Shown piece by piece: positions 23,941 through 37,662 of a stretch of DNA of 64,000 nucleotides (position 1 is the stretch's first letter; every line of letters starts with the position of its first letter). The position numbers and the translations under genes were made by a program. Source of the DNA: Dasyornis broadbenti (lineage: Eukaryota > Chordata > Aves > Passeriformes > Dasyornithidae); assembly GCA_013397935.1 (NCBI GenBank), contig VZRN01001184.1:96841-160840 (forward strand), written 5' to 3'. The notes under the pieces were generated by a model. It saw only the letters and a program-made list of their open reading frames with translations. It had not been told where the DNA came from and did no database searches.

Positions 23941-25740
23941 TTGATAATGTGAAGGCTTGATCCATAATACAAGGTCTTCCAACCAACACAAGTGTTCTGA
24001 TTTTTTGTGCCTGTGAGCTTTTAGAATTGAAAAGTCAGCCAACTTTGGTTTGACTTTGGCAGAAATGTGGACAGTTCATTATCTGCAGGGTGTTGCTAAG
24101 GCAAGTGAAAACACAAAGCAAATAGGGATAGCTCAGAGGAGAGTACACGCTGTACCTTTTTTTGCCTAATGGGCTGTGATCCATAAAGTTGTGCAGTTCA
24201 GTGGTTAAGTCTTGGAGAGAATTAGAGTCGGAAGAACACAGCTCTCCCAGACTCTGGTGTTGCTTAGCCACATTTCTCTGTGCTTCACCAGCTGGATAAT
24301 GGCTGAGTTCATAGGAGTTTGAGATGAGTTTTAATTTTTAGCTTAATCTGATGGATGAACACACACAAAAAAAAAAAATTTTTTTTACTCTTATACAAAT
24401 TTAACTCAAAATGACAGGGTCTGCCTGATGTCAGGAAAGGATAGGTCTTTGGAAAATATGAATAGTTCCTTACTTGAGTTTGGGAAAACCTAAGAGACTC
24501 TCTGGGAGAAGTTCACTTTGTTTCCATTGGATGTCAAATGAAGATGGGATTCAGAGGAACAAACATATGTACAATAGATTTTTCATAAAGCAGACACAGA
24601 AAGCAATAGATAACTCCAGAAAGCTGGGAGAGGGGGAGAAGCACGGAGTTCAGAGAACCACATTACAACATGAAGTAGATGGCTTGGCCATTTTCCTCCA
24701 TTTTCATTGATGCTAATAGTCACTTAGAACTCCTCTGCCAGAAACCACAAAACATACATAATTGAATTCTCTTCATGTGGGGAAAAGAGGGAAAAATGTC
24801 CTTCAAAATAATCCTGCTGCTGCCTTTCAGGCTATTCCATTTTACAGCTAATCCATCAGCTGTCAATTTTGCTCCCTCTAGCCCAGAAATACTTACATAC
24901 ACTTTTCGCTTGTGTCCATGGGCACCCTTTCTTGCCAGATTTGACTACACTGCTCCTACACTGTTCCAAGGCTGAAAGTTTGCTTGTGATCAGCTCTGCT
25001 GTCTACTGAGAAAGCTGCGGGAGAGCCACCACTAGCAATTTGTCTGCTTGTGAAACATTCATAAAATGAAACAGTGGACCAAACTGGGCCACACTAAAAG
25101 TGGAAACAAATTCTATCAGAATTATTTGAAATTAGGGAAATTGACCCTGTATTTTGAATTCATGGGGCTGGATCTCATCTGCTTGGGGACCTGTAACAGG
25201 AAGAGAGCCAAACATCTGATTCTTATCAGTGATTTATGAAACCACATATTTTCCAGGCAATTACCTGAAAATAATCCTAGGCTCCTGATATTCTTGTACC
25301 TTTTCCTATTGTTCTTTTTTTATTTTAGTATTGCTGGTGTCTGCTTTCCTTCATGGAAGTTAAAATTATTCATGTATTTTCCTGCCTGCTGTTCTTCTGA
25401 ATTTAAAATAAATAAATAAATTGCCAATATTTTTGATAAGACATGTTCTTACTTATAAGCATCAAATATCAGTACTCATCTATTCACATTTTTGTAAAGG
25501 ATAAAAGGAAAAAAATTAAAAATAAACATATCAAAAATGCTATGGCTTTGGTGGGTTTGTAAATGGGGGATTTGAATTTGTGGATTTGGTGAGTTCTGAA
25601 GGACAGTAGAGAGTAATATTATTTTCAAAACACCTATAGGTTGGTGTGTGTTTTACACCACCACCACTGCCCCTGAAGACACAGGTACATAATGACCACC
25701 CACAGAGCTGGTGCTCTTCCTTAAATTACTGAGGACTTTA
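23941..25740. other. Unique non-coding DNA
   Basis: No gene is recognised. An A12/T8 junction lies near 24369-24388. A possible plus-strand CR1 tail at 23965-24003 was considered and rejected as too weak. Confidence 0.5.
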
Positions 25741-26560
25741 GAGAGTTTGATGGATGTGCTCAGTCCCCTTAATCAAACCAACCAGAGTTGGTAGAGTCTC
25801 CAAAGGAGGCAAAGACCTGAGTCACAGCTGGGCCCAGAACTCCTCCAGGAAACCCCCAGTGGAGCAGGGTGACCCAGTGACCATTGATGCGTATGAGCTT
25901 GGACACAGATCATACAATAAACACATGAATCGTGGGTGTTTTTCCCAAGATTTGTTTGCCAAGAAACAAAGAAAGCTGTCAGCACAAGGAGTCTCATGCA
26001 TACTTGTCACATTGTATGCAACTTGATGGGTCAATCCCTTTACCCCATAAACATAACAGCTTAAGTGAGGTTTATTTTTAGGATCTCCTGCCTAGACAAT
26101 GTGGCTGCATGACAATGATCTGCTGTTGAGCTGGGTTGCCTCACAAGTTTTCTTCTTGTGGCAGATGTACCTTTCTACTAGTGCCAGATCTTTGGATGAG
26201 TCCAATTTTCTCCAAGTTGCAACTCGACTGCATGCCAGATGGCCTCATCTTGAGCTGGGATGCCTATCAAGGTTTGGGATTCCTTACCTGAGACTGAGGT
26301 CCATCCTTACCCAAGGCAGAGAGACCCTCAATAACAACCGTTGCTGACAGCATGATAAATCAATAGTAATGAAATCCATGTAGTTAATCCCTTTAGGCAG
26401 AAACCATTGACCAAGTCAGGGTCTAAGATTGGACCTAGACACACCTAGGCTCCATGAGAAGTCTAAAAAGCAAGGACGATCACTCTAAACCTCATGAGTC
26501 AACAGAAGCATATCCCTTATCCTTTAGAATCTTCAGTGTCTCTGTAAATAGTTTAAAATA
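25741..26560. mobile_element. Probable decayed retroviral-type repeat, family not assigned
   Basis: This 0.8-kb block is more GC-rich than its surroundings and loaded with TG/CA dinucleotides, as expected of a formerly CpG-rich element after methylation decay. Phrases such as 'gagctgggatgcctatcaagg', 'gacctagacacacctaggctcc' and 'catgagtcaacagaagcatatccc' look like LTR or internal ERV sequence of birds that I half-recognise, but I cannot name the family or the orientation. Short frames are open on both strands near its start: 25754-26026 plus and 25773-26034 minus. No terminal duplication was located and the ends are approximate. Alternatively it is simply a GC-richer unique patch. Confidence 0.35.
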
Positions 26561-29500
26561 CATTCAAATTTGATTTTTCTTTTTATGTTTCATCCATGTA
26601 GCAAGTAATAGAGTGAACCTTGCCATCAAACTTTGTTTGCAGCACATTTCTGTATATTGAATGGTATTAATTCTAGAAAGTCAATGATATTAAAACCATT
26701 TGTGCTAAGTTTTGATGGTGGTTATTTAAGCGACCTTAAATTCTTCATTGTGACGTGAAGGAAGCAACAGTGAGGCCAATGTTTGTGTACTGAAACTGAG
26801 TGTAAGAGAAGCTGAAAGACCTAGTAGGTTCTTGGATAGACAATGTAGCCTGTAAGCCTCACATTCTCCTAAATGCTATTAAAAAATTGCTATATTATGA
26901 AGATAAGGTTTTTTTTTCTTTCCTTAGTAAGCTTTATTTTGCACCTACAATTTTCAGGCGAAGTTTATCACAAAGACTTTGAGCTGTGATTTAGAGCTTT
27001 TTTTTTTCTTTTTATTGTTTTTCTTCCTTTCCCAGATTTCAGAACAGATTTCTAGTCCTGCTAGTTTTTGGCTTTATTTTTTTTTTTTTTTTTTTCTATT
27101 TAGATTTTATTTTCTTTTTCTTTTTCTCCCCCTCCGCACATTTAAGATGAATATATTTAAAGATTCTTCAGTCAGACAGAAAGACTGTGACAAGTAGTTT
27201 TTCATTTAAGACTTATATTTTTTAGCTAAAAACACAAACCTTCCACATCTCTGTTTTTCCACCTGCAGGACACAGGGCACTGCCAGAATTTCAGAATCTG
27301 ACCTCCTTCTGGCTCATACAACAAGAAGGTTGTTTAAGTTAGCAAAACAAGAAGTAAAAGGAAAACCAAATTTCATTTCTGGGTCTACTTAGAAGACCAG
27401 AGATTTAACACGTATTTAGTAAACAGATAAAAAAAAATATTTTATAACAAATAGATCTGTAAGTACTGACTTACCAAAAGCTCCTTCCACATGAAGCTCA
27501 AAACTATGTATTTTTTAAATTACTAGAGTTATTACAAATATGAGAGATGGATGACCTGTACTTTTCTCTGTGCTTTTCTTCACAGTTCATCTCTGTTGGA
27601 TTTCTCTTCTTGCGATGAAATCATAGTATTTTACAATGACAAACCAGTGTAATTATCATGTTATGAAAACAGACCATAGAAAACAGGGAAAAGGACAAAG
27701 AGAGAAAAGTGCTCTGTGTACTTGACTGCTGTCAACAATTAACTGTTAGTTCTCATTTTTACCAGGAAAAAAATTAAAATGATTTTATGCAAGGTTTTCC
27801 CAGTATGTGAAAGGTGCTCCTTAAATAAATGTGCTCATTTTAACGTCTCCTGAGGTTGTAAATCAGAAATACTATTATGTTTTTCTTTACTGGCTGCTGA
27901 GAAACATAAAATTAAGATGAACTCTTATTCCATCGCATCTACTGCACATTTTGTTTGTCAACAAGTAAAGGTGCACAGTCTTTTTGTATGAAGGTTTCAT
28001 TCTATGCAGGATACTAAATCACACAGAGCTTGAATGTATGATAACTTTGTAATAATTTGCAGGTACAGAAAAAAATTCTGTTTGAATACCTTGAAACCAG
28101 AGAGTAAATATAAAAGATCTTGTTAATTTGTCATTTATAACATTTTGCAAAATGGAATCATATTTTAGAAAAATGAAGAGCTTGGGGGAAGAAAAGGGAA
28201 GACATTTATAGCAATCATAGTTATCCTCCAAGTAATTTGCTTGTTTCAACTGTTTGTGCATTACATGCAATTTTTCATCTTTCTTTCACCTCTTCCTTTA
28301 CTACCTAAATATTATTTTCAACACCAAGGGCAGATCTAGTGACCTAGATTTACATATCATTGAAATATTCATTCATCTCAGTTCATACTTCCTCCCCAGG
28401 TGCAGATACACAGCAAGGAAGATGGACCTTTGGTTGTATCTTGACAGGACACACTTGAAAAGAAATCAGATGGCCTGTGAAAACTTTCTGATTTTCTCAA
28501 ATTTTCAGCTAAATTAATAGTACTTTGGGACTACTAGTATCAAAGGAAACTATTGGATATGACAGCTCAATATGAACATCTGAATTAAATACTAGCACAT
28601 ACATAAGGTCTGGGTAAAATTTCCTTTACTTGTAAAGGAGCCAAGATTTCACCTTGATGTTCATGCTTTGTGGAGGAAAACTGTTGTGACAATATATTTC
28701 TTGCTATCCATCTATGTAATGTGGTACAGGTCAAGGAATTTTTGTATTTTGAATGTAGCAAATGTGAAGACAGGAGGTTTCTTATAAAAAAACAGTCAAG
28801 GCAGGAGCAGAATTTACAAAGAACAGGCACAGTTTAAAATCTGTGCCCTTTTCTGAATCGATTTTCAACCTCGAGCTGCTCTATTGTTTTTTAAAAATTG
28901 TTTAGACATTTTCTTATGGGGATTGCAATTAATTAGATATCCCAGCGTTAATTTTAGTCAAATCACATGAGAAAAAAATGTACATTGTCATAAACTAGGT
29001 GATTATGCCTCATGCATTCCTTGGTTTTTCCTTTGTAATTGTTTAATTGAACAAATGGCCTTAGCAGATGATGAAATAAAAAATAATAATAATCTGCACA
29101 TATATTGTAATTTTAATCTTCAATGTGTTATACAAATTAACTAATTAATACAACAATCTTTCTTTTTTTTTCTAAAGCACATACTGATGAAAGGCAATGT
29201 CAACACAGATTATTTGCATCAGGCATATGGTCTGCAATGGTGTCAAGTAAGATGAGTAGAAATTGATACAAAGATGTACAGTCAAAGTCAGCTGACTAAA
29301 AATTATGTGTGTTATTTTTGGTTTGGTTTTGTGGGTTTTTTCCTTTTTCTTTTTCTTTTTTTTCTTTCAATTTAACTCATAAAAATATCTGGGGAAACAT
29401 TTATGAAGCAAGAGCATTCTTGTAGTTTATAGAATGGAGTATCCAGGCTTAATGTTAGTATTCAGAACAGAAATCATTGGCATGTTAACAATTTTTAGAA

Positions 29501-29608
29501 AACTTAACTCTTTTTGCCTATATCTTTTCTACAAACCTTGTCAGTTCTAACTAGGGATTAAATTCTGATAAGAAGCAGGGTGTTGCTTTTAGTTTCATTT
29601 AGCAGCCC
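26561..29608. other. Unique AT-rich non-coding DNA
   Basis: No gene is recognised. It contains the pyrimidine tract at 26998-27137 and a GTTTG-like tract running into a T/C tract at about 29318-29370. Confidence 0.55.
26998..27137 (+). repeat. T-rich / polypyrimidine tract
   Basis: Long T runs interspersed with TTTTC units and ending in TCCCCCTCC form a strongly strand-asymmetric low-complexity tract. The Phe/Leu-rich 72-codon frame through it is an artefact. Confidence 0.8.
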
Positions 29609-30188
29609 TATTGTGGTTTAACCCCAACTGGGAACTAAACTCCACCCAGCTGCTCACTCAGTCCCCGTGGTGGAACGGAAGGGAGACTAAGAAGGGTAAA
29701 ATTGAGTAAACTCATGGGTTGAGATAAATACAGCTTAATAAGAAAAGCACAAACCATGCAAGGAAACAAAACAAAAGGAATTCATTCACCACTTCCCATG
29801 GTTAGACAAGTGTTTAGCCATCACCTGGAAAGCCAGGCTCCATCACGCATAATCATGCCTTCGGAAGACAAACGCTATCAGTCCAATTGTCCGCCCTTTC
29901 TTTTTGCCTTCTTTCTCCAGCTCTGTATGCTGGACACGATGCCATATGGTATTGGGATGTCCTTTGGGTCAGTTGGTGTCTGCTGTCCTGGTTGTGTCTC
30001 CTCCCTGGTGCACTCTCAGGCTGCTCACTATTGGGTGGGGTGAGGAGCAGAAAAGGCCTTGACTCTCTGCAAACCCAGCTCAGCAATAAGGAAAACACCC
30101 CTGTGTAATCAACACTTTGGTCACAAATCCAAAGCATAGCCCCATACCAGCTACTATGAAGAAAATTACCCCAGCCAAAACCAGTAGA
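29609..30188 (-). mobile_element. Solo LTR, avian ERV family A, minus strand, about 580 bp
   Basis: Read on the minus strand it starts near '...ctggttttggctgggg' and ends 'cccagttggggttaaacc', the same terminal blocks as the LTRs at 9671-10235 and 62144-62695. Shared internal landmarks are 'tagtagctggtat', 'ggacagcagac', 'ctgacccaaagg', 'cttattaagctgtatttatctcaaccca' (polyadenylation region) and 'gagtgagcagctggg...gtttagt'. It differs more from the other two copies than they do from each other, and may be a separate subfamily. No flanking duplication is seen (left AGCCC, right AATTT) and no internal retroviral region is present. Frames of 73-95 codons inside it on both strands are not genes. 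Confidence 0.75.
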
Positions 30189-30884
30189 AATTTAAGTTAG
30201 GGTTTAGCTTCCTTGTGTGCTCCCTTACGCTGTTCCCTTAAAATTATTGAAAGGCAAAAAATTACTGTAGTGATCAGAACTGCTGTATCATCAATAACAT
30301 GGGCAAACTAGAGTTGTTCTCACATAAAACTCCTTTAGATGTCAATTATAGTTTGGGCCTTAGCTGACTGATGTATCTGAAACTGAAGCTATCAACCTTA
30401 TGCCACCAAAAGAACAGCAGAAAATTTAAGGGTCAACTTCACCAATAGGTTCTGACTGTTTTGCATTGATACGGTGATAAAAAACAAGGATGAAGCTGGC
30501 TTTGTAACACAGATAGTTAAAACAATTTTGTTCACTGAGCCTGAGAGCAGATAGGCTCTCTGTGATCATCAAGTTTGACCTTCTGTACCACACATGCCTT
30601 TGAATTTTTTCAAGTGACTCCTGTATCAAATTGCTGCTGCACATTTACTAAAGCAGCACATGCAGGTCAAACTGACCCAGATAATATTGTGAGGTACATG
30701 AATAGTAATTTAACAAGTTCCATTCAGATTGTATTTGGCCCGTGTATGGAGCTGTGCAGCGCTAGCAACTGAAGAGTCTAGGTTATGACTTCCATGCTTG
30801 GTGTTAGATTGAAACAGTGTTGTCAAAAACAGAAGCTGTTTCATATGTTGGAAGCATGTATCTCTTTTTAACTTTCTACGTGAG
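30189..30884. other. Unique non-coding DNA
   Basis: Nothing recognised between the LTR and the CR1 fragment. Confidence 0.5.
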
Positions 30885-31120
30885 TGAAAGACAGTAGGTT
30901 TAGATTAGATATTAAGAAAAGGTTTTTTATGGTGTGGGCACTGGAACAGGTTGCCCAGAAAAGCTGTGGATGCCCCAACCCTGGAAACATTCAAGGCCAG
31001 GCTGGACGGAGCTCTGATCAGCTTGGTCTAATGAAAAGTGTCCCTGCCCATGGCAGGGAGTTTGGAACAGGATGACCTTTAAGGTCCCTTCTAACCCAGA
31101 GCATTCTATGATTCTGTGAT
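30885..31120 (+). mobile_element. CR1 LINE 3' end
   Basis: It carries the typical order 'aggtttagattagatatta', 'gcactggaacaggttgccc', 'gatgccccaaccctgg', 'caaggccaggctggacgg', 'gtccctgcccatggcaggg', 'ctttaaggtcccttctaaccc' and the octamer tail GCATTCTATGATTCTGTG. It is 5'-truncated within the last part of the element and has no coding remnant of use. It is well preserved, so younger than the fragments at 14.8 and 18.9 kb. Confidence 0.95.
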
Positions 31121-34100
31121 CATATAATGTTGTGCAAAAGACATTCATATCAGTAGCACTATTTTATTGGTGAAGAAATGGTGGCATCAGAGGATTCAGC
31201 CTTTTCTGAAAGACTTGATTTCAAAACCACCTGAAAATGCTGCTCCTGAAGTTGCATAGTTGTATAAGGTTGTGTCATCTATTTCCAGCCCATTTTTGGG
31301 TGCAGCCTTGTTGCCATGATCCCAGTCCTGTGCTAACAGACACATCTTGGGAGCTTTGGGACAGAAGTTTTCCACCCTGCAGTGATTTACATAAGCATGG
31401 TACTTTCCACCGGAAAGTAATGCAAATTTTAACAATTAATCTCCTGTGTCATTTTTAAACCATATTAGACCATATTTGTCAAAATCAAAACTTCTAGACA
31501 CAATCTGGATGTGAATCAATCAAAACCATCTCTCTCTCTCTCTGGAGCTTGGAATACAAGTGTGCTACTTTATTTCCTATTTCAACCATTTTTATGTTGT
31601 ACTGATATTCTGTGTGTGAAATGTCAGTGTCTAATTAATGAAGCCATGATGAAAGAAACCCCAATAAAATACAAAGTTTCCAGATGATGTTTTATAAAAC
31701 CATTAAATGTACTGGAATTGCAGGTAGTAATGTAAGATGAAAAGCCGTTGAAACCTAAACCAATAGAATCCACCAGAAACACTCAATTTCCATTTTTCTC
31801 TTTTCACTAAAATCTGTGCAAGTCTTGTGAGTCTTCAGTAATCTTCACTGTTTGTGATTTATGTCTTTTTAGTCTTCTGTGTACACTTTGGGCTACCGAA
31901 TTTACCATAAAGAGCTTCAGTGAGAGTGTAACATCTGTTCCGAATTTGGCACATTCCAAACAGTTTTCCAGTTCATGTGCAGACAACACAGAGAGTGAAG
32001 GGATTATTCTAGCCTTGCTTACAAAAGAAATAAATATTTCTGAGTAAAGAATTTTGGCTTACATGTTTGTAACAGTTATATAGGCACATAAATTAAGCAA
32101 AGTCTACCGTAGCATATCCATTTCTGTAATCCATCTGGTTAACACTCCTTGATTTATAAGTTTTTTTAACAGACCACCATTGAAATATAAGTCCACTAGT
32201 GACAGTTTCATTGTTCTTTAAGCTTAGCTATTTAGATATCCTTAGGGATATGAGTAAGGAATCTTATCTTTCTGAGATTTGATTTGATTTGATTGGATTT
32301 CTTCCCAATAGGAGGTCCATAAAAATCCTGAAAAAATCCCCATCAAAGCCAATGGGACTGTAGAAAGGCAGTCAGATCTGGTCGAAGGGACACTTATTGA
32401 ATTGTTTACTAATGCCTGAAAAATGCACCGTGCTGTAGTCCTCCCTTCCATGAACACCTGGCACCTTTGAAAGTGGTAGAACAGATTTTACTGCCATGAA
32501 AATTAATTTTAAAGATGTAGTATTGAAATTGGGCATATCCAAAAAGAAAATACATATCTGAGCTGTCATATGTGTACTGCTTGGTTCAGAAATAATTAAT
32601 AAATGTATTTGATACGTGTATAAATTATTCATATATAATGGCAATAAACAGGTATCCAGACGTAATTCTACTGTTAAAATACAAGCAGAAAGAAAGTTAG
32701 ATGCATGCATAGCAAACCGTCTTTCCTGTTTAACCACGTTCCTTGGTAAAACAATGTAGGAGTTTATCACATGAAAACAGAAAAAAAAAAAAGATATTTT
32801 TGAGAGTGTTCACTGTATCTGCAATGAATTTAATGCAATGCACATGTGCACATCTGTTATACATTGAAGTATTTTTACTACCTACTTTAAGGAACGTAAG
32901 AAGATAAAAGGGCTTTATCTAAAAGGAGAAATGGGTTTACATGAAAAACACAGCGAAGGTCTTCTGATTTCAGTGGGAGTGGTAATCAGTTCTGAAGCGA
33001 CTGAAAAGGTCGGGTGATTTTAGGAAGGTGAATGCAGAGGTTAGCATCTGTTGACTGCACCAGCTTCACACATCTGCAGTTGAAGTGATTCAATTCTCAA
33101 ACTGGAGACCTCATAGACAGTTTCAGAATCGACAGGCAGGAAGGACCTGATTACTTCTTCCTAGAAATCCATTAAAGGCAATATAATTCTTTTCCAGGAG
33201 TCCTCCCACTTTCCCCTAATATTCATTGGTTTTAGTTTTTTTGGCTTAGTATTCTTCTCACCATTGCTTGAAAAGACACACTGCAGACTTTCAAAAATAT
33301 CAAAGAAAGGACAAATACTACTCCTTCTAAGGAACACATTATATTGCCACATATGCATGGCCAATCCCAGAAATTATACTTTGATTTAAAAGTTAAATTA
33401 TGATTGACTAATATAAAATTACAACAATTTTTGTTCACAAACTAGAGCCTCTGTGAAAGCCTATTATATTTGATGGGAATTTTTTCCTAAATTCAGCTGA
33501 ATTTTTATCCGGTCTAGGGAGTTAAAAGGGTATTTCACTAGTTTTTAATATGCGCTTTTGTCTGGACCTCCTACAACCTGTCTCAGTAGAGAAAAAGGTA
33601 ATTTTTATTTCATGTCAAGAATTACTCCTACTCAGGTAGCAGTATTCACTGGTCATTTACTTCAATCCACAAAAATGTATTAATTCTAAGTAAATAACCC
33701 CAAACCACCTAGTAGAAACACACAGATAAAAACACTCCAGGACTTATAACTGTTTTCCAGGTGGTTTAAACAAATGAGGATAGCACAACAAACAATTCTT
33801 TGACCTATACTGCGAACATAGCCAGCTGAAGACTGCAAGGAATGCTAACAGAATATTCCTTGTAGCTTTCAAGAAAAAAGAGCTCTTTTCTGACCCCAGG
33901 TTTTTTATGTTTTCCCATTATCTAGATTGACTGATTTGATAGGCTAAGGTGACTGATGATAGCTGAGTCTCAAGGTGGCAGTGAATCTGAATTTCTATGC
34001 ATTGGTAGAGAAATGAATACTCAGAGCAATTGTCAGTTACATTATTGGCATTACTTGGAAGAAAAATCAAATAAAACTTTAAAGTAGCTAATAATTTTAA

Positions 34101-36866
34101 GATTGGTCATTGAATGACAATATTGGCAAAACTGAAATCATGAAGAGGCCAATAAGACACCAAAAAAAAAAAAAAAAGCAAAAAGCTGAATATTGTCTGT
34201 CTTATAAGTATCGTTTTGGTTGTTTAGTTCTGTGTAGAGATAAAATTAAATGATTTCTGTGACAGTGAGAAAAACATCGTAGGCATCAACTACAGACTGA
34301 GGTCACAGAAAAGAAAATGGAACTGCATTCATAAGGAGCTTCATTATTTAGGAAAGCTGCTGTATCTATACTGTATTTCATAAGGTTTTGGGTGACAAAT
34401 TCCAGTTTGTTGTAAGACTGGCAACATGTGTGGAGCAATCCTGATTTAGATATCTAAGTCCTAAAGATAGGAGATAGCCTGGTTTTCAGTGAGTGTCATC
34501 GTGTATAAGACAGAGAAGATTTCTCTGGGGTAGCATTGATTCCAAATGACGTCCACACACTATGCTGTAGATTTATGTAGGATTACTGATCTAGCTTTAA
34601 TACATTGTTCTGAAAACGGCAATGATTTAGGAGTAATTAAACCTCAGCTGTAGGAGCAGTATGGATGTGCGTGTGAGGTAATCACACACTCTCCCAGTTT
34701 AATTTGCCACTGAATTTGAATCAACACCAGCCCTTTAGATACAGATCCTACCTCAATCCCTTTGATAGATTAGTCCTCAGAGAGGCAAATAATCTGTGAT
34801 TCATAACCCCGTCAAGTTCTTTAATGTTTTTGGAAGGCCAACTGTAAAATTAAAATGGGATACTCAATATTGAAAGGTTAGTTAAAGAATTTATGGTGTT
34901 GCAAAAAAACACTGAAAGTAATAACAAATGTCTAAAATAAAAGCTGGTTTAATTGGTTTACTAAGACGTTCTGAAAATGCAAGCAAGGCACTATGCTCTT
35001 AAAGTACTTCTACCCAGCAACAGACCCTCACTCTCTATTTAGTAAGTTAATGAAATTCATGCTAAATATCTTGCAATATTCCAGAAGAAGAGCTTTGGTT
35101 TAAGAGGGGAATAAACTATTGCATCTAAGGTTGAAAGCCCGTGTTTTTTTAAGGTTAATCCATTTGTTGGAGCAGAATTTTTGCTTATGAAAATTGCTAG
35201 AACCATTGAAACACAGGAAACAATGTTTACCAGCAGAATGTGGAATTTAATGGTAATAAATGCAGTGAATTACTGTGCACTAGAATATCTTCCAAGCCTT
35301 GTATCTTTCATCACACACCTTTTTGTGCTCAGTAATCCCTAAACTTACATAATACAGAGAAAATGGCATTCAAAGTGATCTTTATGAACGTTTTTTGTGT
35401 TTCATAGCTTGAAGATAAGAGCTTCTGTCTGCTGTGGAAAGTCTCTGTCAACAGAATCTGCTTGATCAAAGCATCCTTTGTCAGTTATTAGTAGAAAGAG
35501 TGAAAATCCACTAAATTGTGATTCACTGTTATCTGTAGCATTTTCAGCTTGCAGCTTTTGCAATTTTCATGCTTCCCAAATTGTAACAATAGTTTAACAT
35601 TTCAAATATGTTTTCTGGCATGCAGCTAGGAGAATATCAGGGGATGTATTTGTTTCTTTTATTTGGAAAATAATTGAGGTGGGGTTTTTTTTTTTTTTCT
35701 TTCCCCTCCTGCAATGTATTTCTGCTGCTGCTTATTCTGTTCTCCATCATTTTTGGACCTCTAGTGCATACCTATATGAGCCATTAGCCATCATAACTGA
35801 ACTAGTCTTTGCCTAGCCTTTCTGGCAAACTAACTTACCATCACATGCAGGATACTAGCTAAAGAAAGGTAAGAAAAACTGAAACTAAATCACTCTTTCA
35901 TTGTAAAAGCAAATGTTTCCTGTAGACAAAACTGAAAGACACAAAGACAATAAGAGAGAATTTAAGCTTTCACTTGTCTACCTCCTTCCATAAAAGGTGA
36001 CTTTCCAGTAGTGTCTCTCTTATCTCTTATTTTTTTCTTCACTTTAAAAATCCTAATATATTGTATTCCACCCTTACTGTTTCCAATATTTTTAAACAAT
36101 TGAATCACTCGCGTGACTGGCTTTCTCCACTATGCCTCATTAAGTAATTGAGTTAAATTGATTCAAAATAAAGTGACACACTATTTCACAATGATTGGTT
36201 TGGATCAACATTTGCCTTTTTTCCGTTACCTCTTCATCACAAGCTTTTTCTGTCTAATGTTCCCAGAGTTCTTTTCTTGTCTTAAGGTTTAATTGTCTTA
36301 AGCAAGGCAAGCAGTGAGCATAAGCATTGTTCAGATATATCTACAAAGAATAGTGTGTCAGAGCTCTTGTGCTTCTATACAATGACTAGAGCCATTTTTA
36401 AAATCTTAATTACTTTGACACCACTAAAGAAAAATATCACCCTTTTTCTTTTTTTTTCAAATGATCTAGGAAGATTTTTAGAGGAAAAATGAGACATTAA
36501 AATACTCTGAAAAATATGTAGGAGCTCAAGAATGTTCATTGTAGAATAAAATCAGATATTATGAGTCTTCTCAAACGATACAAACCAGATAATTAAAAAA
36601 AACCCAACCAAAACAGAACAAAAGAAAGATCCCAATTAATTTTGAGGAGATAATTGAAAACATAGGGGGGGAAATTATTATTTTTTTCCATTGAAAACTG
36701 AAAAAATAGTGGCCAAAGTAAAAGAAACAAATTTTTGACAGCATAAGAAATATTTTGACACAAATAATTCAATCAAGCCTTTCTGTAAAGTCTTTAATTG
36801 TGTTTATGGTTCACTAATTCACTAAAAAGTGATAACACTTTAACATTGTGAGCTTTAAACTGGAGT
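31121..36866. other. Unique AT-rich non-coding DNA
   Basis: No gene seen. There is a short (TC)n run at 31529-31543, a GATTT pentamer run at about 32277-32300, a poly-A run near 34162-34177 and a poly-T run near 35686-35699. The 132-codon minus frame at 32372-32770 has no recognisable motif. The stretch 34600-34830 contains homeodomain-type TAATTA/TAATTT cores, but I cannot show conservation. Confidence 0.5.
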
Positions 36867-36950
36867 AATCACAGAATCACAGAATAAGCTAAGTTGGAAG
36901 GGACTCGTGTTGGAAGGATCAAGTCCAACTCACGTCCCTGCACATCATCA
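36867..36950 (-). mobile_element. Short CR1 LINE 3' fragment
   Basis: A doubled octamer tail (AATCACAGAATCACAGAAT) is followed by 'aagttggaagggact', then 'ggaaggatcaagtccaactc' and 'gtccctgcac'. This is the minus-strand 3' end of the CR1 subfamily with a 'gagtccaactcctgtccctgcac' signature, distinct from the copy at 30.9 kb. Confidence 0.85.
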
Positions 36951-37204
36951 TAATAAGACCAAATATCTGAAAACATAAGGATACATTGCTGTAAAAAGAT
37001 TCCAGACGAATCTCTGAACATCAGTGCTTTATTAACATATCAGTTACATTGTCCCTTACATGAAATTGCAGATTATACTCTTAAGGAAACAAATACCAAG
37101 CCTGAAACCTATGTAACGGTGACACTTCCTCTTCTGATAGCTGTTGGCAACAGCAGGTTATTTTACTAATAGGAAAAATGTATTTCTAAAATGTCAGTGA
37201 TTGC

Positions 37205-37290
37205 AACCAGATTTTTTTTTTAATCTATTTGCTTAATATAGCAATAGGAAAAGAAAAAAAAAAAAAAAAAAAAAGGAAGAAAATCTGGTT
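37205..37290. repeat. Inverted repeat with poly-T and poly-A arms
   Basis: AACCAGATTTT (37205-37215) and AAAATCTGGTT (37280-37290) are exact 11-bp reverse complements. The left arm extends into a T run and the right arm is preceded by a long A run (about 23 A), so the two halves could pair further. Confidence 0.65.
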
Positions 37291-37662
37291 TTCTTTTCTC
37301 TTTGGTCTGAACTTATCCCAGTATCATTAGAAAAACAAAAATGCTTCATTGGTTAGATTGCTGAACCAGATTAATGTTCAAGCACTTTTTCCTGGAGAAA
37401 AGATCTAGATTTTTACATTTTAATATAGCTAATGACCCATGCCTAGTCTTGCTATTGCTGGAAGATTGCTATTTATAATCTCTTATAAACACAACATGCA
37501 TTTTAAAGAATATTATCAAGAGTGAGAATGCTACTGATGCTAATCCTTTATTATTCCAATAACAAAACTATTCCAGTCATCAAGGCTACAGAATATTACC
37601 TTATGCAAAATCAGAACTTAAAAAAAATATGTAATCACTGTATAGCTTGTGGTTTTGCCTTC

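Noticed and set aside
23965..24003. Possible plus-strand CR1 3' tail directly upstream of the minus-strand CR1
   Set aside because: 'aaggtcttccaaccaa' and 'gttctgatt' are suggestive, but the match is too short and broken, and can be read weakly on either strand.
26979..27197. Phe/Leu-rich ORF resembling a membrane peptide
   Set aside because: It is the translation of a T-rich tract. Hydrophobicity comes from TTT/CTT codons.
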